Numbered from the stretch's first letter, positions 38,964 through 50,004 are shown. The stretch is 64,000 nucleotides of DNA from Capillidium heterosporum (GCA_016630905.1 WBMQ01000004.1:2170001-2234000); one strand, 5' to 3'. The notes: generated by a model not told the origin, from the letters alone. A program made the numbers and translations.

Positions 38964-40421
38964 TATTCAAAGATCTGGTCCATTAAAGCTTATTAACTTA
39001 GTGGATGGTATATTTGGGTTTAACTAAACGTAAAAAGCTTACACAGTACAAAAATTGCAACACCACAAAAAGTATAGAATTAAAATTTATGGGAATGGTG
39101 TTAATAAAACATAAAGGCTGGTTTATTTACGTTTCAAGATGAGCAAGTAGCAGTCCATCTTGCAGTCGGGGTAGCTGTCACACAGGAACTTCATGAATTC
39201 GTCGGCAAAAGCGTTCAATTCCCTATCATTCTTAAACAACCTTGCCTTCTTCAGTTGGTGAAAGATGCTGTTGTAGAAAACTGCATAGAGGGTATTTGGG
39301 TCGAAAGGTACCTTGGTCTTAGGAAGCAAGTCTCTGTAAACCACATCAAAGGCATCACAAACTCCACGCAAGGACTCTGAAATTTCAACCTCGCTTCTCC
39401 AGTAGATGGGTAAGATCATATTGGTAAACATGTCATGAGTACAGTTTTTATACTGGATGAACTGCTGCCACTTGAGGTCGATGTACTCAGAGTGAGCCTT
39501 GACCGACGGGATGTTGATGATGAGTTGGCCACCCGGCTTCAGTTCCAAAGCTCGAGCATTGAGGAAACAATCTAAAGCCTCCTTGGCCAAGCTTTGAAAC
39601 TGGATAGCTTCCTCGAGAGTGACCGAGTCGTTCTGAGGGATGAGGGCCTTGGATAAAGTTACTGTCTTTGGTAACCAATGCAAAGTAAAGAACGAGATGC
39701 CGAGATCCACTGAATTTTTGGCCATTACCCGCTTGTAGAAGGAGCACCCGTTTGTGTAGGTGTTTATGGTACACCTGGAGTCAGCTGCGAATGCTGGCAA
39801 AAAGTTGTAGGAGACGGTAGGGTCATCTAAGCATTTGAAAACCTCATTGAAGTCGTTGCTCGGCAAATCGTTGAGGAAGACGTTGAAAGTAAGTTCTTTG
39901 CAACCAAGGTCCAATTTGGCAAACATCTCCTTGAGGAAGAGGATGCTGTTGTACCCATGGCTACACCCGTAGTCGACAATGGAGAATTCGCTCTTGCTGG
40001 CATGGAATAGCTTCTCAAACAAACCTAGTAGAGTATGGTCAATCTTGGATTAGCTCTCAGAAAGCGTACCTAAACCCTGTACAATAGAAAGGGCAACCAT
40101 ATTGTTGTGTCTCTGGTAGTTGGATTTAGTGTTGTAGTCCTCCATTGGCTTGGCTTCTACAATACAATAAAGTCAATTTACATTCGACTGGATTCAAAAT
40201 GTACCTGAAGCAGCATCTTTGTTGATGAGTTGTGGCTTTTCACAGACGACTGTTGTAATCATGGTTCAGGTTAAGCTAGCTAAAAGTTTTGACAAGGTGC
40301 TTTGAATACAGCTTATTTAAGTAGTTTTGAGCTTTATATACCTTTCAATCCCTGTCAAATATTGAATTTCTTATTATCCATCAGCAATATATAACATCAA
40401 TTTTAAAGATTTAGCTACCAT
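38964..40421. repeat. Left arm of 1.46-kb inverted repeat
   Basis: Reverse complement of 43036-44492. Outer border: both arms share the sequence down to TATTCAAAGATCTGG, then diverge. Coordinates mirror exactly over the coding part (sum 83,456); three 1-nt indels and a couple of substitutions are found only beyond the start codon, toward the inner end. The arm carries the complete SABATH gene with about 160 bp of downstream and 160 bp of upstream DNA. Confidence 0.95.
39123..40262 (-). CDS. SABATH-family carboxyl methyltransferase, copy A
   Basis: SAM-dependent methyltransferase of the SABATH family, which methylates carboxyl groups (or ring nitrogens) of small molecules such as salicylate, benzoate, jasmonate or xanthines; the substrate here is unknown. 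Exons on the minus strand: 40205-40262, 40070-40156 and 39123-40024; introns of 48 and 45 nt; 348 residues, normal for the family. Diagnostic motifs: YNTKSNYQRHNN (N-terminal substrate/SAM region), DYGCSHGYNS (SAM motif I, DxGCSxGxN), FNVFLNDLPSNDFN (very typical) and SFFTLHWLPK (SLHWL motif). The start ATG (40262-40260) is followed by MITTVVCEKPQL. The predicted protein is identical to copy B at 43.2-44.3 kb. SABATH enzymes are best known from plants, so a fungal pair in an accessory locus may reflect horizontal gain. Confidence 0.93.
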
Positions 40422-41412
40422 CAATACTATAGCTTGAATATGAAATCTAGATGGTATAGGTACCGTTTACTGGATATATAAAGAGTAAGCTTAAGTTCAA
40501 ATATATTAGCATTGTATTAATACAAACAGTTTAAGTAATAGATTCAAGATATTAGTATATATTGTTTCGGGAATTGTTGTACTTGGTTACTACACTCTAG
40601 GTTTCCGGGTAATTTTTTGGTAAAGCCTGTAAAAATATACCTCGAAAATCGGGATCGGACTAGTGCCACATTTAGTTAGCATTTTGCTGGAAAATATCAA
40701 TTTCCTGAAGCCAAGAGATTAAATATGATTTACAACTAGTGTAGAAAACTCTACCTCATATATTATTGCTGGATGATCAATGGTTAGGTATTTTGACAGC
40801 CATCTATTAAATTGAAATCTATAAATGGATTTAATAGTTATATTTTGAATTATTTAATCATTTTTGCGGCTATATATAAACCCGGTACTTTGGATATTCT
40901 GAATTTATTATAGCTTTTCTAGTAGTTAAATATATATAGCCAGAAGTTAGCACCCATATACCCAGTCGGCTACAGGGGAACGTAGTTTGACTTTTGAATT
41001 TCATCAATCTATACCTGAGAGAAAGTATAGCACTATTAACACGTATTATATAATCAAAGGATCCAATCAAACTGTTATAGCTATGGATCCATCTAAATGG
41101 ATTAAGTTTATATTAGCAAGTATGGTTTACTTGTGACGAATAGCATTGTTAAAATGTTGATTAATTATGTAGATACATGTAAAGCTATTGAGTAGTTTAA
41201 ACTATATAAAAGTGATCGATAAGTAGAATACTGCCCATATATCCAAAAATTCAACTCAAAATTCAAGTGCAAACGTATAAATAGCTCTAAACAGTGAAAA
41301 TATTGGCTACCAATGATAAAATTTTCAAAGGTAGAGACTTTGATCATGATAATGCCCACAAAGTTTTGCTAAAAAGTAAATCCTATCTAAGTTTTGATAT
41401 GTAGGAACTGTG
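40422..41412. other. Inverted-repeat spacer, left part, no gene seen
   Basis: AT-rich DNA between the left arm and the COMT-like pseudogene; short open frames on the minus strand show no domains. Confidence 0.45.
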
Positions 41413-42045
41413 ATGGCCATCGACTATGTCTTGAGAACAGAGAAACAGGGTGATGTAAGCTCCATCCTCAAAAGTTTTGCTGACTACGAATACAATTATG
41501 AGTTCTGTATGAACTTGGGAGATATCAAAAGGAACCTCGTCGACCTAGATATAAAATCTATCAATTTCGATATAATATATATATGTTTCATTCTCTAGCC
41601 CAGCTTCATCAAGTTATAGTTGATATCGGCGGTTATGTGAGGTACTCAGCATTGCATATATCAAAATACCTCTCCCCAAACTCTAATAGCCATCCATATT
41701 CCATAAAGATTGGCCCCAAGTTAATTCAACCAATGTGTACCATAATCGAATTTTCTGCTCTGTCCAGAAAAATTATAGTTTTAGAAGGATCAGTAGCTAC
41801 TACCTTGGACAAGTTGAAGGGCCATTTTGTAGGTAAACAGGTCGATCTATGTTCAAGGTCTGAAGTTGGTCCTAGAGCATAAATTGTTGGGTAAGGGTAG
41901 TTTTGTAGCCGTCGATAATAACATCTTACCAGAAGCTTCTGGCTACATTGAATTTGTAGACGAACATCCCAACACCATTTCCAGCCTGATGGAAACTGAG
42001 ATTAAGTATATCCAGGATCAGATCAGATCAAAGGTGAAGCTACGT
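41413..42045 (+). pseudogene. Broken catechol O-methyltransferase-like gene
   Basis: Three plus-strand segments in different frames add up to a COMT: residues LRTEKQGDVSSILKSFADYE and FCMNLGDIKRNLVD (COMT: ...NVGDAKGQI.D), then VDIGGYVRYSALHISKYL (SAM motif I, LELGGYxGYSA) with KIIVLEGSVATTLDKL, and finally LVLEHKLLGKGSFVAVDNNI plus PEASGYIEFV (COMT: LE..GLLRKG..L.ADNV, PG...). The frame changes near 41580 and 41870 are not explained by good splice sites, and the catalytic block with the metal-binding Asp (usually FLDHWK) is lost at the second break. The start ATG is at 41413. It sits between the two SABATH copies. Confidence 0.8.
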
Positions 42046-43035
42046 TTTCTACGTTTCAATAACGTTTACTTAAGCTTACCTTTAGTCCAGTTCAAAATTT
42101 TAAATAAAACTTCCATATATGTCTTTAAATGTATATTTTGCATTGCAATATATTTGTATCTTTAAATTTGAGGGATAATCTTAGAATTCATTTTTCGCAA
42201 ACAATACATATTAACTTTTACCTGTTAGATTGTGACTATCACTACTTTTCATTTATACCTTACGCTAATTATATTAATACCTTTAGCCTTATAAAGTACT
42301 ATCGAATATTAAATCTCTGGAATCTAAGCCTTGACAAACAACTTCCTAAGCAATAAAACTAAGTATATAAAAGTGTATCTTTGAAACTCTAGGGCATGAT
42401 CGGATAAACTTTTTTGCACAGGACTAAAATATCTATTCCAGTAAATGAAAAGTCGCTATTTTAAATTATTAGTATTTTACAAATTATAAAATTATAGTTG
42501 GCACCAGTACTACTATTTCCTGGCAGCTCTAATGTTTGTTACAAAGTATTAAAAGTTGACCGACACGCACTAAAAGTGCCTATCAGCTTGTAGCTTAATT
42601 TCTACATTTACAAAGCATAAACTCTAAATAAAATTCAGTATAAGAAGCTGAACCGAATATACATTAATAAAAGTTTGCTATGAGAATGGTTCAATAAAAG
42701 AATGTTTTTCTATAAGAACCTTTATAGAAGGTATTATATCTTTAAGTGTTTTTAAAATATCTACTCCATCTTCTAATATTGGGTTTTAGAAGTTTTTTTT
42801 GTAAAAATATTAATCTCTTGAGCGGTTTTGATTGTTACATGAACAAATTACTAGCATCCCGATTTTAGGTAATTTTAAGCTTTACCAACAATAAAACCTA
42901 AGGTATATAAGTACACAATTCGAACAATTAAAATATTGAATGTATCACTGCACTTTTTTTTAGATACAATGCAATATTTCCTAAGTTACTATATGTCAGT
43001 AAAATACATATACCAGTTTCAATCAACTCATGTAT
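42046..43035. other. Inverted-repeat spacer, right part, no gene seen
   Basis: AT-rich DNA after the COMT-like remnant up to the inner end of the right arm. No coding or repeat feature supported. Confidence 0.45.
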
Positions 43036-44492
43036 ATGGTAGCTAAATCTTTAAAATTGATTTATATAGTGCTGATGGATAATAAGAAATTTCAATATTT
43101 GACAGGGATTGAAAGGTATATAAAGCTCAAAACTACTTAATAAGCTGTATTCAAAGCACCTTGTCAAAACTTTTAGCTAGCTTAACCTGAACCATGATTA
43201 CAACAGTCGTCTGTGAAAAGCCACAACTCATCAACAAAGATGCTGCTTCAGGTACATTTTGAATCCAGTCGAATGTAAATTGACTTTATTGTATTGTAGA
43301 AGCCAAGCCAATGGAGGACTACAACACTAAATCCAACTACCAGAGACACAACAATATGGTTGCCCTTTCTATTGTACAGGGTTTAGGTACGCTTTCTGAG
43401 AGCTAATCCAAGATTGACCATACTCTACTAGGTTTGTTTGAGAAGCTATTCCATGCCAGCAAGAGCGAATTCTCCATTGTCGACTACGGGTGTAGCCATG
43501 GGTACAACAGCATCCTCTTCCTCAAGGAGATGTTTGCCAAATTGGACCTTGGTTGCAAAGAACTTACTTTCAACGTCTTCCTCAACGATTTGCCGAGCAA
43601 CGACTTCAATGAGGTTTTCAAATGCTTAGATGACCCTACCGTCTCCTACAACTTTTTGCCAGCATTCGCAGCTGACTCCAGGTGTACCATAAACACCTAC
43701 ACAAACGGGTGCTCCTTCTACAAGCGGGTAATGGCCAAAAATTCAGTGGATCTCGGCATCTCGTTCTTTACTTTGCATTGGTTACCAAAGACAGTAACTT
43801 TATCCAAGGCCCTCATCCCTCAGAACGACTCGGTCACTCTCGAGGAAGCTATCCAGTTTCAAAGCTTGGCCAAGGAGGCTTTAGATTGTTTCCTCAATGC
43901 TCGAGCTTTGGAACTGAAGCCGGGTGGCCAACTCATCATCAACATCCCGTCGGTCAAGGCTCACTCTGAGTACATCGACCTCAAGTGGCAGCAGTTCATC
44001 CAGTATAAAAACTGTACTCATGACATGTTTACCAATATGATCTTACCCATCTACTGGAGAAGCGAGGTTGAAATTTCAGAGTCCTTGCGTGGAGTTTGTG
44101 ATGCCTTTGATGTGGTTTACAGAGACTTGCTTCCTAAGACCAAGGTACCTTTCGACCCAAATACCCTCTATGCAGTTTTCTACAACAGCATCTTTCACCA
44201 ACTGAAGAAGGCAAGGTTGTTTAAGAATGATAGGGAATTGAACGCTTTTGCCGACGAATTCATGAAGTTCCTGTGTGACAGCTACCCCGACTGCAAGATG
44301 GACTGCTACTTGCTCATCTTGAAACGTAAATAAACCAGCCTTTATGTTTTATTAACACCATTCCCATAAATTTTAATTCTATACTTTTTGTGGTGTTGCA
44401 ATTTTTGTACTGTGTAAGCTTTTTACGTTTAGTTAAACCCAAATATACCATCCACTAAGTTAATAAGCTTTAATGGACCAGATCTTTGAATA
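43036..44492. repeat. Right arm of 1.46-kb inverted repeat
   Basis: Reverse complement of 38964-40421, separated from it by about 2.6 kb. Inner border after ATGGTAGCTAAATC, outer border after GATCTTTGAATA. The high identity, including introns and flanks, indicates a recent duplication or ongoing gene conversion. Confidence 0.95.
43194..44333 (+). CDS. SABATH-family carboxyl methyltransferase, copy B
   Basis: Exact protein duplicate of copy A in opposite orientation: exons 43194-43251, 43300-43386 and 43432-44333, 348 residues. Both introns are conserved between the copies (48 and 45 nt; GTACAT and GTACGC donors). Motifs as in copy A: DYGCSHGYNS at the SAM site, FLNDLPSNDFN, TLHWLPK. Because about 160 bp of promoter is duplicated too, both copies probably share control. 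The two genes point away from each other, with the COMT-like remnant between their starts. Downstream lies a 1.7-kb gap, then the tyrosinase gene on the same strand. Confidence 0.93.
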
Positions 44493-46164
44493 GCTCTAGT
44501 CTTTATAACTTTAGTCAATCCTCTTAACCCCATACTTAAGAATGGCGATAAAGCACGCTTAAATCATAAGATATATTACAGGCTCGTGTCAGCATATAAG
44601 CACCTTTGCAAACTACAGCACAGTAATTATAGTATGGACTGATAAAGTCCATTTAAGCGAAATACCTTAGGTGATGTTGGTATTAACTAACTTTGGTCAT
44701 TGGATATAGGTATAGCCTTAGATTTCAAGAGCTTTTAGTAATTCTAGGGAGCAAACCGTTAGTTTCATCACATAGCTAAACCAGTTTACCTACACCCCCA
44801 GTTCAATATTTTCTTGGAGATTTTAGTATAAACTTGAAATCAAATCACGTTTCTGAACTTTCTATCCTGTCGAATCGACTAGTTGAAGCTTCCCATATGG
44901 TTAAAGTTGCTCCCTCCTTAGGATCGTAATGTTGGTTGTATACCAGTGCTTTTTATAGTTTTATAGAGTCGGTTAAGTACGTTTGAATACATAGTAGATA
45001 ATTTCAAGTTGACCGATAGATACATTCAAGCTGGCTATGCATCTTGATCCATGTGGCAATTTTCTATATAAAATGAAACTAGTAAGTTAATTTTGATCTT
45101 TTTATCTATATCTGGTGCAACACTCTCAAAGTACTATTCAACTTTTACCTCTGAATAAGTAAATGTTGGCTTCACCCATATCTTTTACCTCGTGTCCATC
45201 CCTTACTCTAACTAAATTTTCGATATTCAAGATATTTTATTTAAAATATAAAGTTAACTGACTGTGTAAATATACACATAAATACCAAATAAACATACAA
45301 AGGCTCTCTATATTGATTAGATCTTAAAGTCTTTATTTTCATATATATACGCTTTATTCCATTACTATTTACTTGCTATGTATATAGCTTCAAGCGTCTG
45401 CTGCCGATTTTCACCTATTCCAATGAACTGGGACTGCTTCTTATAAATACTTGGACCAAGCTTGATATATACTAATCAGTTCATAGCATCTAGAACTTTA
45501 CCAAACAAATCATCTAACCTAGGAGCTTCATCTGCTCTAGTTACCGAAAACTAAGATGCTTACTGAGACAGACTTGTGATGCTATAGGTTGGTACTCAAT
45601 TGGATCGGAACCTATTCATGAAAAGTCGGATTAGCTTAGATATGTGGAGGTAGTCGGCCTATCTATACCAACCTGATCAATTCCGCTTTTCAAAAGTTCC
45701 TGAAAGGGCTGGTTAGAACAGGTTTAAAGTACGATCCTTCCCAAACTTGAGCATACTGGGAGTATTTGATTTGGAACTTTATACTAATATGTCTAGTATA
45801 CGCGAATGAGGGAGCTATCTTAAACATTCAGTTACCATGAACGAGTTTACTCGGATTGTTCTTAGTTGTTAGTTAAACTGATGAATTAAATTTATCAAAC
45901 CAATGATCTCATAAGGTATTATTGGATATAAAGAGCAGTAGCATTTTCAAAAACATCATGGAAGCAATACGTAAAAGTGTTTACACTATACTCCGCTTAA
46001 ATTCCCTTGAGAATAAATAGGTTCAAGTACAGTTTTATCGAAGTTGGTTTTGTACTTACCTGCTTTATTGATGGTACCACAACCAATTTCTATCCAATGG
46101 CAATTTAGCCTATCGTTGAGGTATTTAAGTAGCAAAATGTACTCACTTAAACAAAATAAAACCA
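44493..46164. other. Intergenic, no gene seen
   Basis: About 1.7 kb between the repeat arm and tyrosinase. Less AT-rich than other gaps in places, but I found no frame with domains and no similarity to neighbouring genes. Contains the tyrosinase promoter on the right. Confidence 0.45.
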
Positions 46165-47367
46165 GTGAAGATGCAAATCGCCCTCCCCATCCTTGTAAGT
46201 CTGTTAGCACTGACCCAGGCAACTTTCCAGCCCAAAAGATGCCCCAACGGCATCCAAACCCGCAGGAATATCGAGACCCTCACCCCAACCGAGCTTAAGA
46301 CCTATTTCAATGCCATCCACCAGGTCAACAGTGGACCTGACGGCTTCTGGGCCAGACATACCGCTTTACACCTCAAATACAAGGATAACATCCACTCCGG
46401 CCCATATCTTGCTGTGGGACGTGACATCTTCTTTCTGTGGCACCGCATCTACCTACGTCAGATGGAAGCCGAATTGCAGAAGATCGACCCTAGTATCACC
46501 ATCCCTTACTGGGATTGGTCAGCCAAACCCAAGCCTGGCCAAAAGCCCAAGGTACTGACTGATTCCATCTTCGGAGGTAATGGTAAACTACCCGACTACT
46601 GTGTCTTGGATGGCGCATTCAAAAACTTCACCATCTACGTGACCCAGGAAAATCCTAAGACCCACGAGTGTCTTAAACGCTCCAACTTTACTGAAGTCAC
46701 CACCGTCACCGACGAGGTCATTGCGCCCCTGTACCTCAAAGCCGATAACATTGTAAAGTTCAAGATGGTTGAGTACGTCCCCCACACCTACCCCCACGGC
46801 AGCGTAGGTGGAATGATGGCCTCTCAAGCTTCCCCAGCCGACCCTTTGTTCTATTCGCACCATGCTTTCCTCGACAAACTGTGGTACGACTGGCAGAAAA
46901 TCCACCCAAGAATTGCCAAAGACTACGCCATGGACCCTACTAAACCAATAGGTTTTGGCTATGATGACATCAAGATCAGTGATGGCTTGATTGCCGAAGA
47001 TCTGTGTTACAACTACCCTCAAGACAATTTCCAGTGGTATGGTGAAATTTTACCTAATGGAACCCCTGCACCACCTGGCTTATCGAAAATCAAGGTTGAG
47101 CCTTACGTAGCACCCAAAAATTTGACTTCCGCCCAGCGAGACCAATTCGACCGCAACTACGTCTTCAACGGAACATTGCAGCTGCCAGAACACCTGCACC
47201 AGAAGTTTGGCTTCCGTAAGATCAGTGAAATTGTCCCTATAGACCTCTTAAAGATGGTCAACGACGTACCTACGTTCCGTATGGAGGAGCGCAAATTTGC
47301 CAAAACTCAGGATGCCTTCAACCGGGCACGATTCAATAATGGCCAAGGGTATACTGAAGAAAGTTAA
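46165..47367 (+). CDS. Secreted tyrosinase (type-3 copper polyphenol oxidase)
   Basis: Oxidises phenols to catechols and o-quinones. Single exon, 400 residues; two ATGs two codons apart (MKMQ...) begin a signal peptide (QIALPILVSLLALTQA, likely cleaved near residue 19), so the enzyme is probably exported. CuA site: RHTALHL, NIHSGPYLAVGRD and FFLWHRIYLRQME, with ITIPYWDWS; CuB site: VPHTYPHGSVGG and DPLFYSHHAFLDKLWYDWQ. All six copper-binding histidines are visible. It lacks the long C-terminal shielding domain of mushroom tyrosinases, so it resembles the short secreted group. The intronless structure contrasts with its neighbours. A dead relative lies at 37.4-37.7 kb. Confidence 0.95.
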   Translation: MKMQIALPILVSLLALTQATFQPKRCPNGIQTRRNIETLTPTELKTYFNAIHQVNSGPDGFWARHTALHLKYKDNIHSGPYLAVGRDIFFLWHRIYLRQMEAELQKIDPSITIPYWDWSAKPKPGQKPKVLTDSIFGGNGKLPDYCVLDGAFKNFTIYVTQENPKTHECLKRSNFTEVTTVTDEVIAPLYLKADNIVKFKMVEYVPHTYPHGSVGGMMASQASPADPLFYSHHAFLDKLWYDWQKIHPRIAKDYAMDPTKPIGFGYDDIKISDGLIAEDLCYNYPQDNFQWYGEILPNGTPAPPGLSKIKVEPYVAPKNLTSAQRDQFDRNYVFNGTLQLPEHLHQKFGFRKISEIVPIDLLKMVNDVPTFRMEERKFAKTQDAFNRARFNNGQGYTEES

Positions 47368-47969
47368 ATAAGTTGATGGTGAGCAGACCTTGAAGGAACT
47401 TGAAATAAAAGTTAGTACTTTATTTGGCTTTTATCTTTGCATTTTCATAGGTGATCATCAAAATCTCTATTAACTTGTAGATTGATTTTTAGCTTACAAA
47501 AATATACTACAGATAAATATTAGTATAAAATATTGGAATAGCTTAAAATAGGGCTACCTAGTGAAAATGATAAAGCCCAGTTTTATGCCTGTTCTCTCTA
47601 AAGGCCGATATCCGATTTATCACAAAAACATTGGCAAATATCACAAACCTCTTAGGTAGGTTGGTAACTTTGATCTATTCTAAAGTATATCTTGCTAGTC
47701 ACACCTCTTCAATTTTGAAATGGTTGGATGAGTGATAATAAAAAACTGAAAACTGACTTCATTTTTAGAGTTGGCGACGGATATATAAAGAATGATTTGT
47801 AACTAATAATTCTATAGAAGCTGGGTTATTTTTCTAGTATATGGTTTTAATAATCCTGATAAATATCAAAGTAGTTTGAATAGCTTCATTCAACTCTCAC
47901 ATCTTTGTTATCCAAAATACATTTAGATCCAGAGTCGTCAACCAGGCTTTGTTAAAACTCTCTATTAAT
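47368..47969. other. Intergenic
   Basis: Tyrosinase 3' region; AT-rich, nothing else supported. Confidence 0.45.
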
Positions 47970-48285
47970 ATTAAAAAGCACCAAAGTAAAGCTCAGGAAA
48001 GTATGATACCAGATGAAAAGATATTTCAGCAGTAGTTCCACTTCTGCTTCACTCATATTCTTGGCGTAGGCTTCATCAAGATGAAGGATGTGATATAACT
48101 AAACCAGATTCAACTGTTCCATTTGTGCAAATCAGCTGGAAAACTCGATTTATCAAATTGGTAAATGATGAAACGCACCAACTTCGATGTCGTTAGTTGA
48201 AGTTGATGCTTATAGATTTCAAGAGTGGACTCCACCTCGTTTGAGTTGCAGTCAAAAGTTAGATTTAGGACGTTCTAATTCGAAA
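47970..48285 (-). pseudogene. Decayed coding remnant of unknown family
   Basis: The minus strand shows protein-like composition spread over two frames: LTFDCNSNEVESTLEIYKHQ then LVRFIIYQFDKSSFPADLHKW in one, and LHLDEAYAKNMSEAEVELLL followed by KYLFIWYHTF in the next. Helix-like amphipathic pattern, no domain recognised. It may be part of another F-box-region gene that has decayed, but it does not match the LRR blocks of the neighbouring copies. Confidence 0.4.
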
Positions 48286-48509
48286 ATAAAATGTATTGGT
48301 GGTATAAACTAGTATATCAGTAAAAGCTATATATGCTTTAAAAATGAATGTTTAAAAGGTATATAAAATAGTACATATGATTTTAAATGAATATGAGGCA
48401 GAGGCACTATCAATTGTGTTTAAATAGCTTAAGCATAAAGGAATCGTACAAATTTCTAAAGAGCTTAGCACCTTTACTAAGAGTAAAAGTAATTTAGCTT
48501 CAATTGGCA

Positions 48510-50004
48510 TCAGATATCATAAGTAGGGGAACTATAGTATAATAAATCATCGGGAGGGGATATATAGCCAAAGGGGTCATCGGGAGGGGATGTATAGTCA
48601 AAGAGATCATCAGGAGGAGATGTAGGATCAAAAAAGCCATCAGTAGGAGATCTATAGTTTGAAAATTCATTTTCACCAAAAGTCAGGCGATTATGACCAG
48701 AGTCAGGATCCGAGTAATAGCAGGCGAAATATTCGTCCTTTTCAAGTAGGGTGATATGAGCATCCGGTGCCAACATATTAATCCATCGAGCAAAGGCGCA
48801 CTCGATACTGGAAATTGTAGCAAACTGCAAGTTTAAGCTGCCTTGCCAGCCTTCCAAATCGAGGGCCTTGTTGTCAATTACCTTTAGCTGGCTTTTTGGT
48901 GGACAGATAGTAAGGCTAAAGAGATTGTCTAGCTGACACTTTAACATCTCAATAAAGCCAAAGCCTAAACTATATTTCCCTAATAACTGTAATCGAACGA
49001 TAGGGCTGGTACACTTGACATTTGTAAAGAGATAATCTTGAATGTTGCCTTGAAGAGTCAGATGTGAAAGTTTGGGTAGAGTGAGAAGGAGACACATCGA
49101 ACTTCTATCAAATTTTTTGCTCAACTGTATGTAGATATAGTTAAGATTTGTAAGTTTTTGGAAAAGTTGCGGTGCTATGGACTCTGTCTTAAAAGTTAAG
49201 CTAACTAACGTATCATACCTACACTCCATAAAGCTTTGATATTCTTCCAAATCAATTGACTTTTTGAATCCTAGATCTAAAACTTGGAGCACAAGGAAAT
49301 AGTTCAGAGGTATGGCGTTGACATTTATACGGGAACCGACAAAGACCAGCCTCTTCAAATTTTGGAAGATGGTGGGGGAAAATATTAGCTCACGCTCAGT
49401 GGTATGAATATGCAACTCCAACACAACTAAACTAGGAAACTGTTTGTTGATGATAATCAAAAGTTCGGGCCTGGGTCTAACTATCAACAACTCTAATTTT
49501 CGAAGCTGGGGTAAGATAAATAACTCAATGACACTTGTATCGTTTGAATTTAAATGGGTCATATCTAAACTAAGCTGAACGAGATTGTCAAGAACACCGT
49601 TGAAGTTTATCGTAGTTGGTAAGGGAGTGTGAAGATGTAAGTCCAGTTTTTTTAACTTGACCTGCAAAGTATAAAAGGAAGTCGAGTTCATAGTGATTAT
49701 TGCCATTTGTTAGCTTCAAACCTTCCAAGTTGGGGAAAGCACGCCCGATTTCATTAAAGTTTGGTGAGCCACTAAAGTTAAATTCTTTGATATACCTACT
49801 GTACTTTGAAGTTATGCCTTTGAAATACGCTTCATTTTCTTCAGTTTGCATGTCGGACTCTTCAACCTGTTCATAAATCTTGACTAGTGCCAGACGGTTA
49901 AATTGCTTGCTAATGTAGCGTAGCTTTAAACAATCGGACCTTTCAAAGTAGCTTACAACTTCTTCAATTACAAGATCGGATAAGTCGGTAAGGCTGATGC
50001 TCAT
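48510..50004 (-). CDS. F-box/leucine-rich-repeat protein (one frame break)
   Basis: Likely substrate receptor of an SCF ubiquitin ligase. N-terminus MSISLTDLSDLVIEEVVSYF then RSDCLKLRYISKQFNRLALV fits an F-box (binding Skp1); irregular LRRs follow (LVQLSLDMTHL, LRKLELLIV, LVVLELHI, LSHLTLQG, VRLQLLG). The C-terminus is a run of about four decapeptides of the type SPPDDLFDYT. The frame changes between 49660 and 49735. The sequence there resembles a 3' splice site (pyrimidine-rich, TTTGCAG) with a GTTTGA donor and a CTAAC branch 60 nt upstream, but that intron does not restore frame unless one base is surplus. About 480-500 residues. It may be a young pseudogene. It heads three related copies on the same strand. 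Confidence 0.68.
48530..48650. repeat. 30-bp tandem repeat encoding SPPDD decapeptides
   Basis: About four imperfect 30-bp units in the 3' end of the F-box gene, each with a CATCGGGAGGGGAT or CATCAGGAGGAGAT core on the plus strand. They encode SPTDGFFDPT, SPPDDLFDYT, SPPDDPFGYI and SPPDDLLYYS. Confidence 0.85.

Noticed and set aside
43682-43969. Alternative frames inside both SABATH copies
   Set aside because: Duplicated along with the gene and without domains; they are overlapping shadows.
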